The notes beneath the pieces are model-generated. The model made no database searches, was not told the origin of the DNA, and saw only the letters and a program-made list of their open reading frames with translations. A stretch of 64,000 nucleotides of DNA from Leptospirales bacterium (lineage in GTDB: Bacteria; Spirochaetota; Leptospiria; Leptospirales; Leptospiraceae). Numbering within the stretch: the first letter of the stretch is position 1; each line of letters begins with the position of its first letter. This document shows positions 53,360-62,450 of this stretch, in pieces. The translations under genes and the position numbers were made by a program. The stretch is from positions 62,001 through 126,000 of the forward strand of contig JAAFIR010000006.1 of assembly GCA_013297885.1 (NCBI GenBank). The letters are read 5' to 3'.

Positions 53360-55915
53360 ATGAAAAATATTTTCTTTAAAAAATTATTATTCCTTGAAAA
53401 TAAATTTAAAATGAAATATTTTTTTTTATTTTTAACTATTTTTACTATTATTGAACATTTCCCTCTTTCTTCTAATAAATTGATTCAAGAGATAAGAAAT
53501 TTACATTTTCTAAGTTCTCCCTTTCAAATGAGCCAAGTTTATGCTATTTTACATGGAAGACAAACTGAAACTTGTTCTACTTTTAAGGAACAACATAATT
53601 TAACTTTTGAAAAAGTTGAATTAGATTATAATAATTTCAAAAGCCAAAACTCAGAACAAAGCAGTTTTTTCTATTTGATAAAAAGATATGATGAAGAATT
53701 AAAGGAATTATTTTTAGGAAAATCTGATCAAAACTGCTGGAAAGAGTCGGCATACTGGGGTTATTTCCAAAGTTATTTTGGTAGAGACGTTCCATTTGTT
53801 TTGTTATATGATAAATTTGGTTTAAGTTCAGTTCACTATATAATATTTAATCACCTAATGATTTGGATTGGTTTATTATCAATTTTTCAATTAGCAAAAC
53901 TTATTATTAAATCTAATACTCTATCTTTTATACTATTTTTAATTACTTTAGGAAATTTTATAAATTTTCAACAGCATTTACTATTTTATTTATTACAGTC
54001 AAGTTTGATGTTTTTGAGTATTTATATTTTTCATTATTTACTTAGGCTTGATTCAAAAGTATCCTATTTTGGCTTAGCAGGAATTTTTTTCTTATACTTT
54101 ATACAACTATATCATGATTTGACTATATATCCAATTCCTCATACAATGAATTCTACAATTCTATTAATGGCTTTTTTTTTAATTTCCATTTTAAGCTCTA
54201 AAAGAAAATTAATTTTTCGTTTCATCTTTTTACTAATACTTTTTCTAATGTTCAAACTACCATATCTAAATTATTCTAAACAATTTTTTAATTTAACAAC
54301 TAATTATAATCAAGCAAGTAGTGAAGGATTTGCAAGTATTAGTCCAATTGTTGGACTATTTGAAAGACAAAACCCACTTGGGCTTCCACCGGATGACTAT
54401 GTGTTTCCTAAAATTTTTGACTATGATATTTTTTTAAAATACAAGAATAGTTATTTTATTGTTAACCAATCAAGTAAGTTTATTGGTTTTAGCTTTTTAA
54501 AAGAAGCACAGAAATTAGATAAATTTATTTTTGTTAAAACTACACTAACAAGGATGATTTTTCAAACTTTTTTACCTCATAAGATTAATTTTGAATACAT
54601 TGATCCCAATTTTAATACTAAGACCGAAATTTTTCTTTTTTATATATCAATTTTTTTATTTCTTACAATTTTGTTTTTTTCATTAATGAGCTTAAAATTT
54701 TTTAAATTAACTATTCCATTTATTGTTTTTATCGGCTGGCATTATTATGGAATTAATACTTTGTTTTATTACCAACATAATCATAATTATTATTATGTAT
54801 CAGGTAAAATTTTATTATTCTTTTCATCTTTTATTTTTATTTTCTTTTTTATAAGATATTTTAAGGTCTTAAAGCGAAGATTAAAAAAAATATATTACTC
54901 TAAAAAAAGTAGAATAGTGTTTGGAATTATAATTTTAACTTTACTCGCTTCATCTTTTTCCATAAATAAATTAATAAAAAAAGAATTATTATCAATTGAA
55001 CTTTGGTCAGATATGCATAGGAATATGTTCAAAGAAAATTTAAAGTATAAGCTTAAAACTCCTGATCAAGTTGTTCTACTTTTTAATAAATTTAAAGAAG
55101 AAGGAGTTTATGAAGCAGGTCAAACTGAAATGTTTTTTGCTTGGATATTACATGGATTTGTTCATCACTCAGGAATATATAAAATAATCCCAATTAAATC
55201 CACATCAAATGAAGAAGAAAATACAATAAGAGAAGGTTTGAGAAAAAGAGCTGAAGAACTTTCTTTAAAATTTTTTGATGAAGCAATAAAAGTTGCACCA
55301 GAAAATCCATTTTATCCAAGCTGTGCAAATTATTTTAATCATCCTGAATGGAAAAAAATTTTTGAAAAAGCAATATATCAATTTCCAAATAACCCATATG
55401 TATCATATATGAGTTGGAATTTATTACAAACTGCTGCAACAGAATCTGAAAGAGATTTTATTGCTTTAGTATATGAAGAATCAGTAAAAAATTTTCTTCA
55501 CAAATCTTCTAATGATCGAAAGGGTTTTCAAGAAAATCCATCACTAAAATTTGATAGCTTTAAAGAAAATAGTCTTGAAGGAATAAATTTTAAACTTAAA
55601 CAAAATCCTGATTTAAAGACTGATTTTATTTTTACAGATAAATCTCCAAAATTTGAAATTAGTTTTTATTTAAAAACTATTATTGGAAAAAATACTGTCA
55701 TTGTTAAAGATTCAAAAAATAATATAATTGATTCTTGTTCCCAAGTCACTACAAAACCAAAAAATCATTTAAATTATATGTCTATTTTCTGTATCAATAT
55801 GGAAAAATTTGATAAAGTTTATTTAAGTATAAATTCAATAGAAGACTCAAATTTTATTTTTAGAGATTTATATCCTCTTATTACTGTTATTAGAAAAAAC
55901 GAATGGGTCAGGTAA
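53360..55915 (+). CDS. Large membrane protein, paralogue B (unknown function)
   Basis: 851 residues, same architecture as the gene at 50772 with near-identical stretches (KLIFRFIFLLILFLMFKLPY, LSIELWSDMHRNMF, AGQTEMFFAWILHG) and the conserved HGRQTETC and GRDVPFVLLYDKFGL. The N-terminal third has diverged most, the middle is almost unchanged. Tandem duplication with possible gene conversion. Forty-seven bases separate the two; the start ATG has no clear ribosome-binding site. Confidence 0.7.
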   Translation: MKNIFFKKLLFLENKFKMKYFFLFLTIFTIIEHFPLSSNKLIQEIRNLHFLSSPFQMSQVYAILHGRQTETCSTFKEQHNLTFEKVELDYNNFKSQNSEQSSFFYLIKRYDEELKELFLGKSDQNCWKESAYWGYFQSYFGRDVPFVLLYDKFGLSSVHYIIFNHLMIWIGLLSIFQLAKLIIKSNTLSFILFLITLGNFINFQQHLLFYLLQSSLMFLSIYIFHYLLRLDSKVSYFGLAGIFFLYFIQLYHDLTIYPIPHTMNSTILLMAFFLISILSSKRKLIFRFIFLLILFLMFKLPYLNYSKQFFNLTTNYNQASSEGFASISPIVGLFERQNPLGLPPDDYVFPKIFDYDIFLKYKNSYFIVNQSSKFIGFSFLKEAQKLDKFIFVKTTLTRMIFQTFLPHKINFEYIDPNFNTKTEIFLFYISIFLFLTILFFSLMSLKFFKLTIPFIVFIGWHYYGINTLFYYQHNHNYYYVSGKILLFFSSFIFIFFFIRYFKVLKRRLKKIYYSKKSRIVFGIIILTLLASSFSINKLIKKELLSIELWSDMHRNMFKENLKYKLKTPDQVVLLFNKFKEEGVYEAGQTEMFFAWILHGFVHHSGIYKIIPIKSTSNEEENTIREGLRKRAEELSLKFFDEAIKVAPENPFYPSCANYFNHPEWKKIFEKAIYQFPNNPYVSYMSWNLLQTAATESERDFIALVYEESVKNFLHKSSNDRKGFQENPSLKFDSFKENSLEGINFKLKQNPDLKTDFIFTDKSPKFEISFYLKTIIGKNTVIVKDSKNNIIDSCSQVTTKPKNHLNYMSIFCINMEKFDKVYLSINSIEDSNFIFRDLYPLITVIRKNEWVR

Positions 55916-55925
55916 AAAATTTAAT

Positions 55926-57200
55926 ATGAGTTTAATTTCATTTAATAATATTTTAGCGAATTACTTCACAGATCTCGGTTTGATTCAAGAAGATTTTGTT
56001 ATGATTGATGTAGGATGTAGTGGAGGAATTGACCCTGTTTGGTTGACATTTGGTGAAAATTTATTTGCTTATGGAATTGATCCACAAAAAACCGAAATTG
56101 AAAGATTAAAGAAAGACTTAAATCATAAAGGAATAAAATACCATACTTACTTTATAGGTAGTGAAGAATCAGAGTATGGAATAAAAAAAACTAAGTTTCA
56201 TAAAAAAAGCTATATGAACCCTGTTTTTCGCACTAGCTCCTCGGTTGTTATCAAAAATTCTGAAAATGCAAAAGCGCAGTCAAACCCCATTTTTGAAAAT
56301 GTTACAGAAAATTGGATTACACTCCCAGATTTTATAAAAGAAAACTCAATAAAAAAAGTTGACTTTATAAAAATAGATACAGATGGCAATGATATTGAAA
56401 TACTTCATTCTATCTCAGAACAAATAGAAAACCTCGGTGTATTAGGTATAATGATAGAATCAAATTTTGTGGGTACAGCTGACAAAAATCAAAACTCTTT
56501 TTTTAATATTGATGAAATAATGAAAAAAAAAGGATTTCATTTGTATAATCTTTCAATTAGCAAATATTCAAAAGTTGCTTTACCATCAAAATTTAAATAT
56601 AATATTTTTGCTCAAACAGAATTTGGACAACCTGTTCAATGTGATTTAGTTTATTTAAAAGATGGAGCTTCTGAATATTATAATGATTTTTTTGGAAAAG
56701 AGTTAACAAAACAAGAAGTTCTTAAACTTGCATGTTTATATGAAATTTTCAAAGTTCCTGATTTAGCAGCTGAAATACTTTTGTTGCACAAAAATAAATT
56801 TGACACAGACTTTAAAATCATTGAGCCATTGAACTTATTAACAAAAAAAATAACTAGAGACAAAAATATTGATTATAAAACTTATATTGAAAACTTCCAA
56901 GTAAACCCAAGTAGTTTTTTACCAGGAATAAAGGAAAATTCAGAAAATAAAATTAATTTTCTTCAAGATAGACTGAATGATGCAAAAGATGATATTGCTC
57001 TTTTTGAACTTAAAAATAATGAATTATTAAATAATTACACCCAATTAGAAATTAAAAATAAAGAATTAGAAGTTACAAATATAAAACTGAATGATCATAA
57101 TCAAAACTTAATGAATGAAATAAATTCTATTTCAGCATCAAGAACTTTTAAACTTGCTAAATTATTATCCAAAATCTGGAAATTTATTCGTTTTGTATAA
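55926..57200 (+). CDS. FkbM-family methyltransferase (second copy) with coiled-coil tail
   Basis: 424 residues. VMIDVGCSGGIDPVWLTFGE (SAM motif I), FAYGIDPQKTEIERLKKDL and VDFIKIDTDGNDIEILHS match FkbM. Similar over about 300 residues to the gene at 39363, including the helical KLACLYEIFKVPDLAAE section. A C-terminal extension (about 345-424) is a coiled coil with repeated NELxxNxxxLEIKNKELE heptads, ending in a basic SKIWKFIRF. The coiled coil may tether it to a partner or measure length. Confidence 0.82.
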   Translation: MSLISFNNILANYFTDLGLIQEDFVMIDVGCSGGIDPVWLTFGENLFAYGIDPQKTEIERLKKDLNHKGIKYHTYFIGSEESEYGIKKTKFHKKSYMNPVFRTSSSVVIKNSENAKAQSNPIFENVTENWITLPDFIKENSIKKVDFIKIDTDGNDIEILHSISEQIENLGVLGIMIESNFVGTADKNQNSFFNIDEIMKKKGFHLYNLSISKYSKVALPSKFKYNIFAQTEFGQPVQCDLVYLKDGASEYYNDFFGKELTKQEVLKLACLYEIFKVPDLAAEILLLHKNKFDTDFKIIEPLNLLTKKITRDKNIDYKTYIENFQVNPSSFLPGIKENSENKINFLQDRLNDAKDDIALFELKNNELLNNYTQLEIKNKELEVTNIKLNDHNQNLMNEINSISASRTFKLAKLLSKIWKFIRFV

Positions 57201-57240
57201 AATTAATTTAATAAAAAAGTTTTTAAAAATTAACCAGTAG

Positions 57241-58836
57241 ATGAAACAATTTTATGGGACAAAAAAAATGTTAAAAAAATATTTAATTAATTCATTAATT
57301 CTTCTTATTACATTCATTATTGGTTTCTTTTTCCTTGAAATGTTTTTTAGAGTGACTGATGGATATAAAATTTTCAATTTTAATTTGGAGAAAAAAAACC
57401 TAATTGAAGTTAATTTAGCAGATACTTCTTTGAAAAAAACACAGGCTTTGAATAAAAATTTTGCAAAGCTTTATCCAGATACTCCATTCCTAAATTTTTT
57501 GGAAATTCCTTTAGAACCAATTCCTCAAAAAGAAAAAAATCTAGAATATGAAGAAATGATTAAACAAATTAATAATGATTATTATAAAAATGAATTTAAT
57601 AAATATTTTAATAGTAACTTGATTGAAAAAATTAATACCAACTCATGTGGAGAAGATTCAAATTGTCAAAATGCAATTTACTATTATTGTGATTTTAAAA
57701 AAGCAGGAGCAGGATATTTAATTGCATTTCAATCTCCTGACGAAGGAGTAATTCCTATTTATAGAATCAGGCCAAATTATTATGGACAAGGTGGTCAAAT
57801 AGTTTATTCAAATTATGGATTTTTAGGAAAAGATATAAAACTTTTAAAACCTAAAAATACAATTCGATTAGCTTTTTTAGGGGCATCTACAACTGAAAAT
57901 TCTTATCCAGCATACCTAACTCATTTTTTAAATCTTTGGGCAAAAAAGAAAAATTTGAATATAGATTTTGAAATGATAAATGCAGGTCGAGGTGGTACTT
58001 CAAGTGATACTATGGAAAAAGTATTAGAATATGAAGTTAAATTTTTTGAACCAGATTTGGTTTTTTATTATGAAGGTGCAAATAATTTTTGGGCTATTCA
58101 TAATTTATTAGTAAAAAAGAATAATACTGAAAATTATACTAAACCAAAACAATTTATGAAAGAATCTTATTTACCTTTGGAGAGTATTTCTGCTTTAATT
58201 AAAAGAGTATATCAATTGATTTTTAAATCAAATCCTGCTTATGGTTATGAACCAGAAAAACCTGATTATGATAAATCAAAATGGAATTGGTCTGTTGGCT
58301 CTAATCAGCTAAATGATGAAACTCTGCCACTTAATTTAAAAAAACAAATTAACAATGTTAAAGGTATCAAAAAAATTACTGATGAAATTGATTCAGAATT
58401 ATTTGTTACCTCATTTTTATTAATGGTAAAAGATAAAATGAAATTAGATCGGGTTAGACATAAATATATTTTTGAAAATTTAAATTTTGACTTTTGGCCA
58501 TTTACTTATAAAGATATGGACTATTTATCAAACTTACAAAATCAATTTTTCAAAAAAGCTGCTCAGAGTTATGGAGCTCAATACATCCCACTTGCAGAAA
58601 AATTTATTTATGATCCCGATTTTTTTTCTGATCCTGTTCATATGCTTGATGAAGGAACTAAGCTTCAAGCATGGATTATGTTTCAGGAAATACTACCTTG
58701 GTTAGAAAAAAAAATTCAAACCGGTCAACTACCAAAAAAATCTAAAATGAATTTAACATCACATCCATATTTAGATCAACCAATAAGAAAAATCAAATTA
58801 ACAAGAGAGTGTTTTAGTTCAAAAATAGGAAACTAA
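57241..58836 (+). CDS. Membrane-anchored SGNH-hydrolase-like protein
   Basis: 531 residues. An N-terminal membrane anchor (LINSLILLITFIIGFFFLEM) is followed by an extracytoplasmic part. SGNH blocks are recognisable: FLGASTTENSYP (block I, Ser), NAGRGGTSSDT (block II Gly), EGANNFW (block III Asn) and DPVHMLDEG (block V Asp and His). This suits a periplasmic carbohydrate O-acyltransferase or esterase of the AlgJ/AlgX type. A second ATG at 57268 is an alternative start; neither has a clear ribosome-binding site. Confidence 0.78.
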   Translation: MKQFYGTKKMLKKYLINSLILLITFIIGFFFLEMFFRVTDGYKIFNFNLEKKNLIEVNLADTSLKKTQALNKNFAKLYPDTPFLNFLEIPLEPIPQKEKNLEYEEMIKQINNDYYKNEFNKYFNSNLIEKINTNSCGEDSNCQNAIYYYCDFKKAGAGYLIAFQSPDEGVIPIYRIRPNYYGQGGQIVYSNYGFLGKDIKLLKPKNTIRLAFLGASTTENSYPAYLTHFLNLWAKKKNLNIDFEMINAGRGGTSSDTMEKVLEYEVKFFEPDLVFYYEGANNFWAIHNLLVKKNNTENYTKPKQFMKESYLPLESISALIKRVYQLIFKSNPAYGYEPEKPDYDKSKWNWSVGSNQLNDETLPLNLKKQINNVKGIKKITDEIDSELFVTSFLLMVKDKMKLDRVRHKYIFENLNFDFWPFTYKDMDYLSNLQNQFFKKAAQSYGAQYIPLAEKFIYDPDFFSDPVHMLDEGTKLQAWIMFQEILPWLEKKIQTGQLPKKSKMNLTSHPYLDQPIRKIKLTRECFSSKIGN

Positions 58837-58837
58837 A

Positions 58838-58918
58838 ATGGAACAAAAAAATTTAATCCTGCAAATAACAAAAAAATTGTTTTATAATATCAATCTAATT
58901 TTAGGAAATTTTCTATGA
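58838..58918 (+). other. 26-codon bridging mini-ORF
   Basis: MEQKNLILQITKKLFYNINL and six more residues. It starts one base after the stop of the SGNH gene, and its TGA overlaps the next ATG (ATGA). It is the third such ORF filling an otherwise untranslated gap in this cluster. Confidence 0.4.
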
Positions 58919-60177
58919 AAAAAATAAAAAACTTTTTAGTTTTAACTATATCAATAATTGCTACTATAATGTTAATAGAATATATAGCTAGTTTTTTTGT
59001 TCCAGCCTGGCCTAAAAGAGATTTAAGAAATAACAGTCCGGCTGCTGAAATTGAAGATGAAATTCCTTCTAACGTCTCACCCATTTTTAATTTTAATTCA
59101 TGGGGGATGAGAGATTATCAAAGAAAAATCGAAAAAGATTTAAATAAAACCAGATATCTTTTTATTGGGGATTCTTTTTTAGAAGGAGGGTTTGAAGATA
59201 CTTTTTTATCATACGAAGTAAATAAAAAGTTTTCGTTAAATATTTCGTCTAACAAAGAATTTATTAATTTAGGTGTTTCTGGAACAAGTCCAATTGATTA
59301 TTATTTTAGATTAAAAGAAGTAGGATTAAAATTAAACCCAGATTATGTTTTTTTATTCTTTTTTTCAGGGAATGATTTTTTAAGTCAAAATGAAAAATTC
59401 TCTGAACAAATGCTATCCTCATTTGGAAAAATTTCATCAGAAAGTGCTAAACCTTCAATTTTAAGAACATTTACTCCTAGGTTAAACTATCTTCTAAATT
59501 CTGCCCTAAAAAATTTAGAATTTTCTAACTCCAATAAGATAATTCCAAATGAACTTGTTCTAATTGGAAAGAGTTTACAAAAAAATTATCCTGATTTTAT
59601 TCCTTTTTTAGCAGAGCATTTAAAAAATAATTATTTCCAAAAATATTCAATCGAGAATTTAAATAAAATTCTTCTCCAAGGTAATAAAGATTTTTATGAT
59701 ATTTATAAATTAAAAGAAGGAAGTAATGAATTCCTACAAGGCTGGATGCTGAATAACATGATTCAATGGGAAATGAATTCTAGTTATATAAAATCACTTG
59801 ATGAAGCATTAAAGGAAAACGATGAAGAAGGACTTAAATCTACTTTAAGTTGGGTAGAAAAAACTTTTGAACTTTCAAAAAATAAAGGGATACCTTTTGT
59901 ACTTTTTTTGATACCTCCAGCATCAGTAGATAAGGAATTTTCAAATTATTGGAAACCTTTCCCGAAATACTATTCTTGGAATTTAATTTGTGAAGCAAGA
60001 CATATTAAATTTATCAATTATTTAAAAGAAAAAAAAATTCCCTATGTTGATTTAAGAGATTTTTTAAACAATGATACCAATACATATAGAAAATCAGATT
60101 CACACTGGAATGTTAAAGGTCATAAGTTAGTAGCTAAAGTAATTATAGATCAAATATTAAAACTTGATAAGAAGTAA
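58915..60177 (+). CDS. Second membrane-anchored SGNH/GDSL protein
   Basis: 420 residues. N-terminal anchor (NFLVLTISIIATIMLIEYIA), then YLFIGDSFLEGG (block I GDS), NLGVSGTSPIDY (block II), FFFSGNDFLSQN (block III) and SDSHWNVKGHKLV (block V). All catalytic residues of SGNH enzymes are present. With the neighbour at 57241 it gives two surface polysaccharide O-acetylation or deacetylation candidates and a possible partner for the AlgI-like acyltransferase at 15-16.5 kb, although that is far away. Confidence 0.82.
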   Translation: MKKIKNFLVLTISIIATIMLIEYIASFFVPAWPKRDLRNNSPAAEIEDEIPSNVSPIFNFNSWGMRDYQRKIEKDLNKTRYLFIGDSFLEGGFEDTFLSYEVNKKFSLNISSNKEFINLGVSGTSPIDYYFRLKEVGLKLNPDYVFLFFFSGNDFLSQNEKFSEQMLSSFGKISSESAKPSILRTFTPRLNYLLNSALKNLEFSNSNKIIPNELVLIGKSLQKNYPDFIPFLAEHLKNNYFQKYSIENLNKILLQGNKDFYDIYKLKEGSNEFLQGWMLNNMIQWEMNSSYIKSLDEALKENDEEGLKSTLSWVEKTFELSKNKGIPFVLFLIPPASVDKEFSNYWKPFPKYYSWNLICEARHIKFINYLKEKKIPYVDLRDFLNNDTNTYRKSDSHWNVKGHKLVAKVIIDQILKLDKK

Positions 60178-60208
60178 TAAATATCAAATTAATACATAGG
60201 AAGGTAAA

Positions 60209-61168
60209 ATGCAAAAAAAAATATTAGTCACAGGTGGTACTGGTTTTATTGGAACTAGTTTAGTAAAAAGATTAGTTAGCTTAGGTTATGCTGTTAGAGT
60301 TATGGATAATAATCTTAGAGGTAAAACTGAGCGTTTAGAATCAATTCAAAATAAAGTAGAATTATTTGAATGTGATATTCGAGATAAGAATAAAGTTTTA
60401 GAGGCTTGTGAGGGAATTCACACAATTTTTCATCTAGCTTATTTAAATGGAACAGAGTTCTTCTACACTAAGCCTGATTTAGTACTTGATATTGGTGTTA
60501 AAGGTATGACTAATATAATTGATGCTGCAATTGAACATAAAATTAAAGACTTCATTTTAGCATCTACCTCAGAAGCATACCAAACACCTCCAGTTGTTCC
60601 AACTGATGAGACTGTAGCTTTAACTGTTCCTGATGTTTTGAATCCGCGGTATTCTTATGGTGGTGGAAAAATAATCTGTGAATTGATGGCTGTTAATTAT
60701 GGAAGAAAACATTTTGGAAGAACAATTATTTTTAGACCACATAATGTTTATGGTCCTGATATGGGAACTGAACATGTGATTCCACAATTTTGTATGAGAA
60801 TGAATGATATTATAAAAACTAATAATTCTGAAGTTGTAGATTTTAATATTCAAGGCACAGGAAATGAGACTAGATCATTTGTTTATATTGAAGATTTTAC
60901 AGACGCGTTAATTTTACTTTTAGATAAAGGTGAAAATCAGAATATTTATCATATTGGAACTGAAGAAGAGATAAGCATTAAACAACTTTGTGAGAGAGTA
61001 GGGGAAGTGTATAATAAAAAATTAAATGTTATCCCCGGTGAACTTCAAAAAGGTGGAACAGTTAGAAGATGTCCGAGTATTAAAAAGATGAGAAATCTTG
61101 GTTTTAATCCATCTACAACTATGAAGTCGGGTTTAGAAAAAACAATCGAATTTTATAAAACAATTTAA
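60209..61168 (+). CDS. NAD-dependent sugar epimerase/dehydratase (SDR, second)
   Basis: 319 residues. LVTGGTGFIGTSLVKRL binds NAD; STSEAYQTPP and YSYGGGKIICELMAV (YxxxK) form the catalytic site, and IFRPHNVYGPDMGTEH binds the sugar nucleotide. GTGNETRSFVYIEDFTDA follows. Probably an epimerase or dehydratase acting on a nucleotide sugar, perhaps upstream of the neighbouring C-methyltransferase. GGAAGG precedes the ATG. Confidence 0.88.
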   Translation: MQKKILVTGGTGFIGTSLVKRLVSLGYAVRVMDNNLRGKTERLESIQNKVELFECDIRDKNKVLEACEGIHTIFHLAYLNGTEFFYTKPDLVLDIGVKGMTNIIDAAIEHKIKDFILASTSEAYQTPPVVPTDETVALTVPDVLNPRYSYGGGKIICELMAVNYGRKHFGRTIIFRPHNVYGPDMGTEHVIPQFCMRMNDIIKTNNSEVVDFNIQGTGNETRSFVYIEDFTDALILLLDKGENQNIYHIGTEEEISIKQLCERVGEVYNKKLNVIPGELQKGGTVRRCPSIKKMRNLGFNPSTTMKSGLEKTIEFYKTI

Positions 61169-61179
61169 GGATAACAAAA

Positions 61180-62448
61180 ATGAATCATGAAGAAAAATCA
61201 GTTTTAAAAACTGGAACAAGTATTGTCACAAAAGAATGCCAAATTTCTGGATCAAAAAATCTAGAAAATATTTTATTTTTGGGGAACTTACCTCCTGTAA
61301 ATAAAGTTAGAAAAGTTGGAGATTCTCCAACTGAAGAAACAGCCTATCCTGCATTATTGCAATATTGCCCAGACTCACATTTAGTACAACTAAGTTTAAT
61401 TGTGGACGCAAATATTTTATTTCCTGCTGAATATCCATATACAAGTAGCACAACAAAAATTTTAAGAGAAAATTTTGCTGAACTATATACTGAAGCTAGT
61501 TCTTTAATTCCATTAAAAAAAGAAGACTTAATTGTTGATATAGGTTCAAATGATGGAAACTTATTAAGCAATTTTCAAACTAACCACAAAGTTCTTGGAG
61601 TAACACCTGAGGATATTTGTAAAATTGCAATTGCTAGAGGAATTCCAACTATTCAAGATTATTTTACTGCAAAAGTTGTAGATAAAATTTTAAAAGAAGA
61701 AGGGAAGGCAAAAATTATTACTGCAACAAATGTATTTGCTCATATTGAAAGAGTAAATGAAGTAGTAGAAAATATTCTAAGACTTTTAGATGAAGATGGA
61801 GTTTTTATTTCTGAATCACATTATCTACTTCCTTTAATTGAAACTTTACAATATGATACTATTTATCATGAGCATCTGAGATATTATTCACTTCATAGCT
61901 TATCTAATTTATTAGAAAAAAATCATGGTCTAGAAATTTTTCATGCAAAACGAATTCCAACACATGGTGGATCAATTCGAGTTTATGCTGCAAGAAAAGG
62001 TAAATTCAAAGTACAATCTTCTGTAGCAGAAATTTTAGCAGCTGAAAAATCAAAAGTAACTAGTAAAGAACAACTTTTAAAATTTAGAGATGATGTAGTT
62101 CTATCAAAACTTCAGTTAATGGCTTTGTTATTAAAACTCAAACAAGAAAATAAAAAAATTTATGGCATAAGTGCTCCTTCAAGAGCTTCTACTTTAATTA
62201 ACTATTGTGGAATTGATGCTGGAATTTTAGATTATGTATTAGAAGTTAAAGGCTCTTATAAAATCGGGAATTATATGCCAGGAACTCTTATTCCAATCGA
62301 AGAAGAATCTATTTTATTTTCTAATCAACCAGATTATGCCCTTTTACTTTCATGGCATATTGCTGATGAGTTAATTCCAAAATTAAAAGAAAAAGGTTAT
62401 AAAGGAAAGTTTATTGTCCCTTTACCAGAACCTAGGATTGTAGATTAA
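61180..62448 (+). CDS. Sugar C-methyltransferase-like SAM enzyme
   Basis: 422 residues. N-terminal part with Cys-containing strands (TKECQISGSKNLENILFLGN, LLQYCPDSHLVQ) that resembles the zinc-binding domain of TylC3/NovU-type C-methyltransferases, although fewer cysteines are present than usual. LIVDIGSNDGNLLSNF is SAM motif I; SESHYLLPLIETLQYDTIYH and EHLRYYSLHSL carry the catalytic Tyr/His. The C-terminal ~100 residues (KIYGISAPSRASTLINYCGI) complete the family. It should add a methyl branch to a keto-deoxysugar. Confidence 0.85.
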   Translation: MNHEEKSVLKTGTSIVTKECQISGSKNLENILFLGNLPPVNKVRKVGDSPTEETAYPALLQYCPDSHLVQLSLIVDANILFPAEYPYTSSTTKILRENFAELYTEASSLIPLKKEDLIVDIGSNDGNLLSNFQTNHKVLGVTPEDICKIAIARGIPTIQDYFTAKVVDKILKEEGKAKIITATNVFAHIERVNEVVENILRLLDEDGVFISESHYLLPLIETLQYDTIYHEHLRYYSLHSLSNLLEKNHGLEIFHAKRIPTHGGSIRVYAARKGKFKVQSSVAEILAAEKSKVTSKEQLLKFRDDVVLSKLQLMALLLKLKQENKKIYGISAPSRASTLINYCGIDAGILDYVLEVKGSYKIGNYMPGTLIPIEEESILFSNQPDYALLLSWHIADELIPKLKEKGYKGKFIVPLPEPRIVD

Positions 62449-62450
62449 AA

